Shown: positions 46,236-57,525 of the stretch, in pieces
Position numbering within the stretch: the first letter of the stretch is position 1
Layout of the letters: each line of letters begins with the position of its first letter
Origin: Calliphora vicina
Taxonomy: Eukaryota > Arthropoda > Insecta > Diptera > Calliphoridae
Length of the DNA stretch: 64,000 nucleotides
Reading direction: 5' to 3'
NCBI RefSeq assembly: GCF_958450345.1
Contig: NC_088781.1
Coordinates: forward strand, 58,916,315 to 58,980,314
Notes under the pieces: model-generated
What the model saw: the letters and a program-made list of their open reading frames with translations, nothing else
Database searches by the model: none
Told to the model about the DNA's origin: nothing
Position numbers and translations under genes: made by a program

Positions 46236-46424
46236 TCTTTAAAATTTTTTCCGTATTTTGCGCATTTTAGTTATTGACCGATCGCCATAAAATTGTATAC
46301 TACGCCAAACGTATTTGTGATGAATATAATTTGGATACGGATATTTTTAATTTTCGGAAGTGAGCCTTATTATCATAAAATTAGGTCCATACTTCATGTT
46401 TAGTAGCTTAGGGTTTCTACAAAA

Positions 46425-47215
46425 GAATTCCAGTTATTTCTGTTTCGTGCTAGTAATCTTAATTCGTTAGACGATTTGCCGGTTTCTTTAAGAACATTTC
46501 ACGTTGTTTGCGGTCTTCCATGACGCCTCACACCTTGCGGGTTCCACACAAGAGCAACATGGAGAGGATAATCGTATTCAGCCATACTTTCTCTATCTTA
46601 TTTCGGAGTTGATGATCTGTTGGTGGTTATTTCTGCATAGGTAGTCAATAGATATGGTTCTTGGCCATCATATTTGGAGAATATTTCGATGGAAATGGTG
46701 TTTAAAGTTGTGGAGTTTTGCTTTCATATCTGTGGTAACTAGCCATGTCTCTGAGTCGTAGAGAAGCAATGACTTCACGCACGCATTAAAAATTCAACAG
46801 TGCTTATGTTTTTTACACGGCATACATTTCGTGGCTTGACATACGTCATACGCGCCTTCTGTATGCGACTTATGATGTCCTGTTTAGCTCCACATTTGGT
46901 TGAAAGAACGCTATCCAAATATGTGAAGCTGTTGACGTCTGCTATGTGTTGGCCGTTTATATTAAATGTTATATGGTTTGATTATTTAATTCGCTGGTAT
47001 TCTGTTTTGATGATATAGATTTTAAGGTCAACCTTTAACAACTCCTGCTGTAAGTCGTCTAGATTCGATTCCATGTGTTGATGCGAGTGCTAGAGCAAAA
47101 CAATATCATCAATTTCCAAGGCTTTCATTTAGACACGAACTTATTCCCCGTTTGTTGCTTGTGCTGTCAAAAATTGCTAATGGAAGGTAACTACTGTCTT
47201 ACAGCGAAGGTGGAA
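46425..47215 (-). pseudogene. Non-LTR retrotransposon RT C-terminal relic
   Basis: On the minus strand, scattered frames read INGQHIADVNSFTYLDSV, ISRIQKARM, LLLYDSETWLVTT and a WPRTISIDYLCRNN block. This order is that of the last part of LINE reverse transcriptases (V..F.YLGS, I..RI.KA, LLYGSETW). Several shifts and stops separate them. The catalytic RT core (the YxDD box) and the 5' part are absent, as usual for truncated LINE copies. The clade was not determined. Confidence 0.75.
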
Positions 47216-47231
47216 TTGAATGGTTCACTAA

Positions 47232-48404
47232 TATGGTATTCAATTAATCGGGTTTCTGGTTTAATCGGTTAATCGAGCAAATAATTAATCGGTGTTTAGA
47301 TTTAATCGGTTAATTTTAAATTATTCGATTAACCGAATAATTTATATTTAAATCTTAAACTGAAACTAAATCACGAATTTTGTGTACTTATTGAAGTATA
47401 TTATTAGTAAAAAGAACAAAAACATAAAAAATAAACAAAACATAACAATTCAACCAAAAGGTAAATAATTTTCTTTAGTTTCAATAAAACTCGACTTGGA
47501 AAAAACTCTCTCGATGATTGTAGATGTTGGAGAAATCGAAAGTAAGACATGATAAAGAATATCCAATTTGTCAGTTATTTTAGTTTTTTCTAAGCATAAA
47601 ATCCTTCATTATACCATTAGAGTCCTTTTTATACTTTTTAGATTTTAAATACTTTTAATAATTTCGATAGGTTCTGATAAAAACTCGTTTCAGTAGTGTC
47701 TCCAGTTTCGTCTATTATCATGTTATCATCCGAAAATTACATGTAAATTTAATATATCACTTATTATACTCACTAAACATATATCGCTCATTTGCTGCAA
47801 CAACGACATAATTAAAAAAAAAGTCGTTTCGAGAAAAACGGCTTTGAATGTTTTATTACATTATACTATTTCTTGTATAAATTTTCAACAAATCATGCGA
47901 TTTCCGAAATAAAACCTGATTTAAATAGTAGATATTAATGTCTTTCCAATCTGAATTTAACCCAAATTTTTACTTGTCAAATACATAAACGAGAAAACAT
48001 GAATTTTAATTTTGACGTTTACAACGAAAAAACACTCTCATACAAATATTAATTGACTTTTTTTAAAACTGATAAAACTGCATATATGAAAGGCAAAAGA
48101 ACGGTGTATATTTTGTATTACTCAGTTCAAAACTCCCGGATTTTGAGTTATGACGTTGTTGCAGCAAATGAGCGATATCTTAAATGTTCAAAAAAATATG
48201 TAATTTTACTTTGACATTTGTATTTGAATTAAAATGGAAAATTAAAAACAAAAAAAATATGTTAAAGTGCAAAAAAATAAATTTCGGTTAATCGGTTAAC
48301 CGACACAAATTAATCGGTTTATTCTTTATTTGAAAATCGGCAATTTTGAATTATTCGAACAGTTATCCGACCAAAATTAATCGGTTAACCGATTGGATAC
48401 CCTA
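47232..48404. mobile_element. hAT-like element K, copy 3
   Basis: Ends TATGGTATTCAATTAAT and GATTGGATACCCTA. TTCACTAA stands on both sides, an exact 8 bp duplication. A second element, L, lies inside at 47783-48176. The non-L part parallels K1 and K2. Confidence 0.9.
47783..48176. mobile_element. MITE family L, copy 2, nested in K3
   Basis: Ends ATCGCTCATTTGCTGCAAC and GTTGCAGCAAATGAGCGAT. The interior is the reverse complement of L copy 1. The position within K differs from that in K1, so the two arose by separate insertions. Confidence 0.78.
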
Positions 48405-49249
48405 TTCACTAAGCTTGCCGTTGTGCAGCACTCTGAAAACTATATTTATCGATGCATTGCACTAGTATAATTCTGATTGGTTTGCCCTAAAGTCGTCAAG
48501 TGGACAGATTTCTTCCATTCTGAGGGCATCGTTTCTGTATTCTATTTGTATGGGACTTATGTGTGTTAAATTTTATTTGGATAGTGACATTTTTATAAGA
48601 TTAATGCATATTAATGAGAATATCGGAAATGGGTCTTATATGGGGGTTTTGATGTATTATTTGGGTAGAATGATTTTAGAAACAATTATTTTTCTATCTA
48701 AATATCTCTTGAACTAAAACTATAGTTTTTGTCACATGAATGTTTTTATAATTGCTGTAACCCAAAACAATTTATTCTTTAGCAAATTCAATTTTGATAT
48801 TCCCCCTCCTCCACAAAAAAGAACCTAAAGTTTAACACAATATTTGTTTTAAATATAATAGAATGCAAATTAAACCTTTTTAACACCATGCCAACACCTG
48901 AATATTGACACACAAAACAAAAAAAAAAACAACTTTTGAAACTCAATCAAATCAAATCGCATTATTTAGATGGCAAATACAAAAAAAAATATAGAAAAAG
49001 ACCCCACAAAAAGGAATCTAAAGACAATGTAATGTAGCAATATTTGGTAAATATGAAAGTATAGGAAAATGGCAATAGAGTGGAACAATTATAAGTAAAT
49101 CCACCAGCTAGAACGAATTTGATGTACACTACAGATACATATGTACGTCATAGTTGGAATGTTCGAGTATTAATTTAATTCAACATAAAAACAATTTTGA
49201 AAACTAATAACGAACATTTAACATTTTCTAACAGATGTTATATTTGCAT
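48405..49249. other. Gene-free stretch
   Basis: A decayed family B fragment at about 48540-48660 (GGTCTTATATGGGGG). Otherwise unrecognised AT-rich sequence. Confidence 0.45.
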
Positions 49250-49599
49250 ATATATGGGGCATTTCACGTCAAGTGAACCAACTTTTGAAATCGATGTCTT
49301 CCGATCGCGATGAAATTTGCACCAATGTTAGTTCTATTGGATAGTAATTCGGACACCATTTTTCAACAAGATCGGTCAAGAACTCTCTGAGTTATAGGAG
49401 GTCAAAATTTGACATTTTGGCCAAACAGGTGTTTTTTTTATCCATATAACTTATTACCTATTGTTCTTAGCAAAATGTGTCCCAAATAGTTTAGATAGCT
49501 ATTTATGCAATCTTTCGAAAAAAAAAATTAAAAAAATTTAATAAAATATTTTTGATTTTTTTTTAAATCAAAAATATTTTTGACTTTTTTTTCAAAATG

Positions 49600-50110
49600 G
49601 GCCCTTTTTATTTTTTTTTTTTATTTTTTTTAAGAAAGCTTAGGTCTTTTCCTAAGCGACCTATATGGTCGCTTAGTGGGATGCGAGTGGGATATCTATC
49701 AAAAAAAATATTTTGTAACTCAAGATTTAAAATTTTTGAATTTTTTTTGCAAAATCAAAAACTTTTTTGACTTTTTTTTAAAAAAATGGACCCATTTTTT
49801 AATTTTTTTTTTTGCTCAGAAGAAAGCTTACGTGTTTTCCTTTAACACCCTTTTTGTCGCTTAGTGGGATGCGAGTGGGATATCTATAAAAAAAATGTTT
49901 TGTAACTCAAGACATACAATTTTTTACTTTTTTTTGCAAAATCAAAAACCTTTTTGACTTTTTTTTCCCAAAATGGACTCTTTTTTTATTAATTTTTTTT
50001 TCTCAAAAGAAAGCTTAGGTCTTTTCCTTTAAAACCTTTTTGGTCGCTTAGTGGGATGCGAGTGGGATATCTATCAAAATAAATGTTTTGTAACTCAAGA
50101 TAAAGGTTTT
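49600..50110. repeat. 187 bp tandem units, left arm (three copies)
   Basis: GCGAGTGGGATATCTAT recurs at about 49683, 49871 and 50058. Each unit also has a TAAGCGACC or GTCGCTTAG block, AGAAAGCTTA and a T-rich GACTTTTTTT tract. Confidence 0.9.
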
Positions 50111-50464
50111 TAAATTTGCACTATTTTAATTTTTTTCATATTTGTGTGTAAACCTTAAAAATTAAACTTACGCAGAGAAACTAGACACATTAGCCTTTCC
50201 GATGGTATGTAACATACCCAACTAAAATTTCATAGCCTCGATACTGTAATACCCATAATATGTTAACCTCAGGAATAAAAATCACTTTTTTTCTATGGAA
50301 ATGTTGAATAATTTAATTTTGTTATTTATTTGTAATAATAATTATTTTAATATATAATAATAATAACAAAAAGATGAATAATTTAGTAAAATTTAATCTT
50401 AATCACAATAGATCAATTTATATAATAACTATTTTTACACTTAATGTATGAAGTTTTTAAATTT

Positions 50465-51565
50465 TCAAATATCCATACTTTTATCCTCCTTATTTGTCAC
50501 CTTTATTAGGTGCTTTTTTTTTGTCAATCCTTTCTTGGCGTTATTAGATTCAGCTACTGATTTCGCTGCTGGCTTCTTTTTTGGCTTTGGAAAGAAATCG
50601 CATTGAGTAGATGCAGAAAACTTTTTTAATTTGAGTCTTCCATCGACAAGCGGTATGAAAGCATGGTATTGAGCAGTGCCATCGATTGTTACCGCAGCAT
50701 CGAATCTGCTCTTTAGTGTTTTCAATGTTTCCTCATGATCCTCTTTGCTACTAAAAACTATTTTAGTTTCTTTACAATAATTCTTTGCCCAATGGAATAA
50801 AGCAGTCGCATCTAAGATGCGATCTTGATGAGAGCACTGGGGGCTATACTTCGCTGCATTTCTTTTGAGGTTTGCTCCAATACCATCACATGCTCCTTTA
50901 CCATGAGCAGTAGGATAAAAATGCCACTCAGCTGGCATTCCAAAATCTTTTTCATGAGCTGTAAGATTTGCGAAGCTACTTTTGTTTTTAAAATGTTGAC
51001 GAGCTCCGTCCGAAACGTAGTATACCTTTTCTACTGTAAATTTTGATTTTAGATAATTTAGTATTATCTTCTGGTACTCATAAACTGCAACGGTGTCATG
51101 TTTTAAATCGTCGGATATGATTGCCATACTTTTGTGTTCCAGGTTTTCTTCTTTCATGTAGTAAATAACTACTGTGAATATAGTTGCTTGGTCGTTATTG
51201 AAGTGGAATGCTTGTATGGAATCCTGAAGAACATATTAATAGTTCTCTGCGAAATCAAATGAAATAATGAATTCACCAGACTTCAAATGTGTTTTCAAGT
51301 CCTTGAAGAATGACCACTGCTCTTTGACTAAAAAGTCATGGGTTCTCAAATTTAGCAATCCTCTACACAGTTCTTCCACAAAATCATCCACATTTAAAAT
51401 TATGGTTTTCAGTGTGCATCTTTCAGTCTGAAGCCAAGATTCAAATTTTAACTCCTCAATACATTCTCGATCAAAAAACTGATTTCCGTATGTCTTCAGA
51501 ATGACAATAAATAGTTTTTTAAGATCATATAGGTAGTACGTTTTAATGAATGAGTCTAAAATCTT
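50465..51565 (-). pseudogene. Transposase-like protein of the long-TIR element
   Basis: The 230-codon frame from ATG 51157 to 50465 is only the end of a longer one. The same frame continues upstream to about 51563 (likely an exon after a TTTTAG acceptor) but is cut by TAA at 51236-51238. Acidic residues on predicted strands are in ISFDFAENY, in YYVSDGARQHFKN and in HGKGACDGIG, about 81 and 40 residues apart. This layout would suit an RNase H-type DDE/D transposase. The C-terminus is basic (KKKPAAKS, KKGLTKKKH), perhaps nuclear-targeting. I recall similar proteins in many copies in insects and cnidarians, but know no name. Placement between inverted repeats supports a transposase. Confidence 0.65.
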
Positions 51566-51964
51566 TTATTAGGGTCAAGAAGGGCTTACATACTAAAGTA
51601 CCTAGTTTAACCAAATGTTACAAATAATAATAAAAATAAACCACCATATAAATAACCTACCTGTCAACTTCTACCTCTCCACCCACTTCTTAAAGTCAAA
51701 TGTCATAAAATAATAAATAAACTGGTACTTCGGAGAAGGGCCATAAAATATTTCCACTTGATTCCAAAAATTTGTTTCTGGGGCACCTGATATTTTAACA
51801 ATGAAAATCACGTGCGCTGAAAACTACCTCTAGGATTGACTAAAAAAGCCGCAAGATACAAAACTCGGACAAATTTTGGGGGTGGAAAATTAATAGCGGT
51901 CGGCCTCATATTGCACCCCTCCAGTGGCTATTATCGGTCAGTTGTTGTGGTTTTTATTTTTAAG

Positions 51965-52656
51965 GTTTTAGAAACACTTACACACAAATATGAAAAAAAT
52001 CAATTTAAAAACCTTTGTCTTGAGTTACAAAACATTTATTTTGATAGATATCCCACTCGCATCCCACTAAGCGACAAAAAGGGTGTTAAAGGAAAACACA
52101 TAAGCTTTCTTCTGAGCAAAAAAAAAAAATTAAAAAATGGGTCCATTTTTTTAAAAAAAGTCAACAAAGTTTTTGATTTTGCAAAAAAAATCAAAAATTT
52201 TAAATCTTGAGTTACAAAATATTTTTTTTGATAGATATCCCACTCGCATCACACTAAGCGACCATATAGGTCGCTTAGGAAAAGACCTAAGCTTTCTTAA
52301 AAAAAATAAAAAGGGCCCATTTTGAAAAAAAAGTCAAAAATATTTTTGATTTAAAAAAAAAAAAATCAAAAATATTTTATTAAATTTTTTTAATTTTTTT
52401 TTCGAAAGATTGCATAAATAGCTATCTAAACTATTTGGGACACATTTTGCTAAGAACAATAGGTAATAAGTTATATGGATAAAAAAAACACCTGTTTGGC
52501 CAAAATGTCAAATTTTGACCTCCTATAACTCAGAGAGTTCTTGACCGATCTTGTTGAAAAATGGTGTCCGAATTACTATCCAATAGAACTAACATTGGTG
52601 CAAATTTCATCGCGATTTCAAAAGTTGGTTCACTTGACGTGAAATGCCCCATATAT
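51965..52656. repeat. Right inverted arm with two 187 bp units
   Basis: Reverse complement of the left arm. ATAGATATCCCACTCGC occurs at about 52044-52060 and 52231-52247. One unit fewer than the left arm. A 124-codon plus frame starting 51836 runs into this arm and is not a gene. Confidence 0.9.
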
Positions 52657-52739
52657 CAACAGGGGAGCTCACAATCTTTAGCTTCACGGCCCCCTTGAAC
52701 CATCTCATTGAAAGCACGACCCACAAGTTAAAAATGGGA

Positions 52740-53285
52740 AATCCAAATTAATATTAATAAAATAAAAATTGAAGATGCGATATCCAATTTAATATTGAGA
52801 AGATAGAAAATGTAATTCAGAAAAACAAGTTAATGTTGAGCAAAAGAAAACAAATTGAAATTCAGAGGTCCAAATTAATATTGAGAAAAAATAAATTGAA
52901 ATAGAAATTAAGAATAATAGCAAATTAATATTGAGAAAAGCACAATTAATTGAAAAACCGAAATTAATATAATGAAAACATATACAATATTGAAATTGAG
53001 AAAGTAAAAATTTATGTAATTGAGTAGTTGTAGTAGTTTCTCAATTTTAATTGTTTTTTATCTCAATATAAAAATGAATTTCATAATCTCAATTTGGGTT
53101 ATCTGAATATTAATTTCGGTTTTTCAATTTCATTCAGTTTTTCTCAATATTATTAGCTATTCTTAATTTAAATTTGTATTTTCTCAATATTAATTTGGAT
53201 TTTTTAATTAGCTTTTTCTCAATATAAAATAGAATTTCTCAAATATTAATTTAAATTTGGTTTTTCTCAATTTCAACTTGAAATG
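52740..53285. repeat. Imperfect 0.5 kb palindrome
   Basis: The left half is full of AATATTGAGAAA, the right half of TTTCTCAATATT. Longer mates include AAAACCGAAATTAATAT-like and ATATTAATTTCGGTTTTTC. The centre is near 53025. No ends or flanking duplication were identified. Confidence 0.65.
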
Positions 53286-53624
53286 GTGTAGTTTCACCTA
53301 AATATAACATGACAATTGTATGACAAAACAGCTTCAATTCTTCAGAGCCAAACGAAAGTTTTTGATTTCAACTAATTCAAAATCAAATTTAGCAAACGAA
53401 TTACATTTAAATTATTACATCTTGGATTATATATTGGGTGTATAACATAAAAATGCGGGATTTACAATAGATGGCGTATCTTTAGAAAGCGGTTTTTGTT
53501 TTTAATAACTTATGTCATTTTGAAGGGTACATATCTGTCATTCAATCTCACTTAGTCATTGAACGTGTAAACAACAACGTATTTTTTGCTCCGAAAACGT
53601 CGAATTTTGTGCCAACAAAGCGTC

Positions 53625-55410
53625 ATATGCGAGAAGTTTTGCTTTATTTCTTTAATTTGAAAAAAAAAAACTGGCGCTGAAGCAAACCGTTTGCTCACCA
53701 ATGCTTATGGAGAATGTGTTCCATCGGTTTCAACGTGCGAGAGATGGTTTGTTCGGTTCAGAAGTGGTGATTTTTCCACGGAAGACTAAGATCGACCAGG
53801 CCAGCCAAAAAAGTTTGAAGACTAAGAATTGGAAGCAAGAGCTACTCAAGCAGCAATTTCAAAACATTTGCGAGCAGCCATACGAATTTATGACCGAAAT
53901 TATGTTCGAACGCTATAACAGAAAATCATTTTTACTTCATCATTACTTGCGATGAAAAACGAAACCATTACTAAAACCAGAAGCTTAAGTGAGCATACGT
54001 GAAGCCCGGCGCTAAGAATGATCTGCATTTGGTGGGACCAAAAGGGTCCTATCTATTATGAGTTGTTAAAATCTGGCCATAATATACGGAATATATGTAA
54101 CTGATTCGTTTAAAGTGAGCATTGGCAGTAAAGGTTTTTTGGAAATATTTCGGTATCTTGGGAGTTATTTGATATATTGTTTCGAAATTTTACATGGTTT
54201 GAGCTGAGGTGTTTTCAAGCTGATTTACGTTTGTTCAGCATCATATCGATAATGGGGGTCAGTGCGTAGAAAATCAAAGTTGGTCACTTCGGGTCTCAAA
54301 TTTTTTAAAAAAATCGCCAAAATTCTTTTATTATCCGAATGAGCTCAAATTTTAAATATAAATAGAATAGGTCTTACAAGTATAGGTTATCTCTATTAGT
54401 TGAAAATATATTCTGGTTTATTGATTTATTTTTTTAATTTTGCTCGATCTTTTTATGGTTTTTTAGATATGGCGGACCTAAAATACTAAATAAAATAAAA
54501 AAAATGCTAACAGTTATCTGTTCCCTATATACGCATGTTTACGTTTTTTCCCAAAAAAGCCCATATATTTTTTTCTTTTGTAGAAAACAATTTTCTTCGG
54601 AACTATATAGAATTTGTATATGATCCGGAAAGATAACTTAATGCATAAGCATGTAAAGAAACATTTGGCTCACTGAAGCAGACATATCACTCCACAGACC
54701 TATCCAAACTTGGCCAATTTAAAAAAAAAAATAAATAAAAAATTCTAAAAAGGCAAGGAACGGATCCACGAAAAAGCTCCATATTATAATTTTTTAGTTT
54801 TTAAGTTAAATGAAGTCGCAAAATTTCATAACGTTATTTAATTTTACTAAAATATTAATCCTCAAGTCACAATGTTTTCAACAGTATCAAATACATACTT
54901 ATATAAAAAGACTTTATTTACTCCTCAGAAGTTCCACAAACCTTGCCCCCTTTGACAACTTTGTACATTTTTTCATAAATTTGTGACCCGAGGTGACTAA
55001 CTTTGAGGGGCTACCCACTGACCCCCATTATCGTTAGGAAGCTGAACAAACGTAAATCAACTCGAAATCAGCTCAGGCCAAACCATGTGAAATTGCGTAA
55101 TAATATCTCCAATAGTTCCCAAGATACCGAATTATTTCCAAAAAAAAAGGTTCTAAAACACTGTGCAACACTCGGCCACATGTTGCAATACTTGTTAAGT
55201 GAAATGGTTGGGAAGATTTACCTCACCCGCTTTACAGTCCACACCCTGCCCCGTCCGACTATTATTTATTTCTATCTGTTCTTTGGAACAGAGTATCCGA
55301 TGTTGGCTTGATCCGTTCTTAGCCACAAAAGATGAGCAGCTCTTATGGCTCGGACTCCATATGTTGCCAGAAAGATGGGGAAAAATTCATAGCTAACAAT
55401 GGCCAATACT
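53625..55410 (+). pseudogene. Mariner transposase, interrupted
   Basis: The N-terminal part (to about 53955) contains a CREWFRRF-like region in shifted frames and a QQFQNICEQPYEF stretch; the linker and first catalytic aspartate region follow in broken frames. The foldback insertion falls between this and the TRPHVA-like block (about 55160-55190). The C-terminal PHPLYSP-type region is at 55220-55270. Stops and deletions make it inactive. Same irritans-type family as 42393-43495 and 19250-19925. Confidence 0.8.
54137..55143. mobile_element. Foldback element with ~170 bp inverted ends, in mariner
   Basis: Starts TTTTGGAAATATTTCGGTAT and ends with its mate ATACCGAATTATTTCCAAAA. The arms (54137-54307 and 54973-55143) pair over about 170 bases, for example GATAATGGGGGTCAGTG at left. 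AAAGGTT flanks both sides, and nine-base flanks agree at seven positions. Long inverted ends with a 9 bp-type duplication are like Mutator-type MITEs; this is a guess. No gene inside. Confidence 0.82.
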
Positions 55411-55430
55411 TTGAATAAACTTATATTGTA

Positions 55431-56032
55431 CACAGAAAAAAGTTTCAACATAAATATTATGATTCGAATTCATTGATTTCAATTCATAACATTTATAAAT
55501 AATTTCTTAAATAGTATGATTTTTTTAATATTTTATGTTTTGAAATAAAATCTAGAAGGCTTGAAAAATATAATTTCAATTTCATTTTTATTTTTATATT
55601 GTTCAAAAATTTTTGAAATTTTTCATGGAAAATTTTTAGTTTTTTTATGATTTTCAGCTACAAAATGATATAAAAAGCGCGAAAATGATTAAATTGATTT
55701 AAGAGGATGAAATGCTTTTATATTTATGAATGTTTTATTATGTTTAATGATAATTTTTAAGTTTCAGATATTCTCCTTTTTATCTTAAAATATTGGCCAA
55801 TATATGGCTATCATGCAAATATTCTTGCACTAATTCATTATATAATACAATTATAATGCAATTTATTAAAAAAATTAAGTAAAAAAAGCAAAAATTTTCG
55901 TCATGTAAAATTTTATAATATTTATGAACATGTTCTTATTTTGAATGAAATAAGTTTGGGAAAAAAAAGTCAAGTTCGATTAATAATATTTATTACAAAA
56001 TTCATTCCAATTATGAATTTTTTTTTTCTGTG
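55431..56032 (+). mobile_element. 602 bp Tc1-like element D, copy 1
   Basis: Starts CACAGAAAAAAGTTTCAAC, ends TTTTTTTTTCTGTG, with TA on each side. The twin at 62828-63429 has the same length, is inverted, and differs at only a few bases. Confidence 0.9.
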
Positions 56033-56135
56033 TACAAATATTTCAAAACTAAGGATAAAAATTTGAAAAAAAAATAATTTCTAAGTCATACATCCAATAT
56101 ATTTCGAAGTAAGTTATTTTTCCAAATATCTAGAA

Positions 56136-56770
56136 TAGAATTATGTGCTGTAAAAATAGTTTTTCCGAACGATTGGAAAATCTAGCAAATTATAATGATA
56201 CTCAAGCCAGGAAAGAATTTGACATTGGTATTATCCTACAGACCGATTATTTAGCATTTTTCTTGCCTTGTTTGTCTAAACTATTTGAGAAAATTTTAAT
56301 ATTCTTAAATAGTCAAAACATTATCCCATATCATCAATTCGTACTATTACACAATATTAAATACATACTACCTTCTAGTACACTCAAAATACTAGAGTCT
56401 TAACCATCTGATCGCTTGTTTAGGATAAAATGCGGTGATTATCTAAGAAATGACAACATCCACAGAGACTTAGATATGCCTTTGGTCAAGGACGAATTTA
56501 GAAAAACTCGTGAGGCTTATTTGTCAAAACTACATCAACATTCGAACCCACTCGCAAGGCTACTTACAATAACTCAAGGCAGATCAAGGCTGCGTAGAGC
56601 TGTCTTACCACTCATCTAATTTGAGACTAATTTGGAATCATATTTGGCAAATTAGTCCACTCCACTGAGAGAACAATAATTGTTTAGTTATAAGGCGCCT
56701 AGACATTAAAGGCAGAAACAATATTATAATAAACGTATAAAAAAAAGTATCCATTAGGATAAATTACTTA
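56136..56770 (+). pseudogene. Jockey-type LINE fragment with internal deletion
   Basis: The first frame contains PCLSKLFEKIL and NIIPYHQF, which match the RT palm and thumb region (SLLPVLSKLFEKL, IIPDHQFGFR). A stop at about 56401 follows. The next frame reads NIHRDLDMPLVKDEFRK and NPLARLLTITQ, the characteristic C-terminal end of Jockey-clade proteins (N-IHRDL-IP-V). The section between, including the YxDD site, is deleted. A terminal AATAAACGTATAAAAAAAAG near 56730 looks like the 3' end with a poly-A-like tail. It is a dead 5'-truncated copy. Confidence 0.82.
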
Positions 56771-57525
56771 CCGATTGGCAAACATAAAATGCCCTGATTT
56801 TGGTGGTAGTGCAACAAATAAAAAAAATTATAAATTGATGGCTTATAAATTGAGGCAAATAATGAAAGCAAGAAAAAAAACAACAGCAATTTATATTCAA
56901 ACAATAAACAAACAAACAATAGAAATTAGAACCTTTTGATATAAAAGAAGAAGGGGACCTAAAGGAACAATAAAATTCTAATGGTTTCAAAGGTGCTACA
57001 CGGCAATAAACAAAGTGGGGGGAAGTATTGAAGTATTGTTTATAGAACTGTAATAGCAAAGTGTAGCAATGAGGTAAAGATGGCTGAATGTTGGTAAATT
57101 GTTATTGAAACGAAAAGTGTTACAAAAGTGTTGCACGTCTGAAATATGAGCTGTCATAACAAAATCAGACACTTTACTTGCAACACTAACTTTTGCCAAA
57201 CACGAAACGCAAGAACACAAAATAAAAATCGAAAGTAACGTGAGTTATCAAAGTGCAAAAATCAACGAAAAGTTGCATACAACAACAACAACAAAAACTT
57301 AAAAAAAGAAAACTATAACAAAAAACTAACTTAAAAGAGCGTTTTTCAATTCACATTCGCACGATTTGCAAATCAAAATAAAGTTTCATTTTGCCACATA
57401 CATCATTGCAATAGAAACTGAAAAAAGTACAAGTGTGAAATTTTGCATTAAAATTTTTGACGTGTTTTAAATTAGAAAAAAAGAAAACAATTTTCCTAAA
57501 ACTAATTTTGCTAACAAATCGCAAA
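56771..57525 (+). promoter_or_regulatory. Probable 5' region of the next gene
   Basis: A-rich leader text at 57190-57525 with ACAACAACAACAACAAAAAC near 57280 is typical of long fly 5' UTRs. I cannot fix the transcription start; no clear TATA box is visible. Confidence 0.4.

Larger units (their letters stand above)
49250..52656 (-). mobile_element. Long-inverted-repeat DNA transposon, class unknown
   Basis: The left end ATATATGGGGCATTTCACGT and right end ACGTGAAATGCCCCATATAT are exact mates. The inverted arms run inward about 900 bases at left (to ~50150) and 690 at right (from ~51965). They contain tandem units of 187 bp, three in the left arm and two in the right. Between the arms is a minus-strand gene for a transposase-like protein (50465-51565). 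The target duplication cannot be separated from the ATATAT ends. Near-identity of the arms suggests recent activity or gene conversion. Confidence 0.85.
53434..56097 (+). mobile_element. Mariner element, split by two insertions
   Basis: The left end TTGGGTGTATAACATAAAAA and right end AAGTCATACATCCAA are inverted mates flanked by TA (53432-53433 and 56098-56099). Transposase pieces run from a MREVLLYFFNLKK-like start near 53630 to a PLYSPHPAPSDYY-like stretch near 55230. A 1,007 bp foldback (54137-55143) and a 602 bp Tc1-like element (55431-56032) interrupt it. Without them about 1.05 kb remains, close to mariner size minus deletions. Confidence 0.85.

Noticed and set aside
51836..52210. 124-codon plus-strand frame
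   Set aside because: It is mostly the right inverted arm of the long-TIR transposon, and low-complexity Lys/Asn/Phe text follows from A/T runs.
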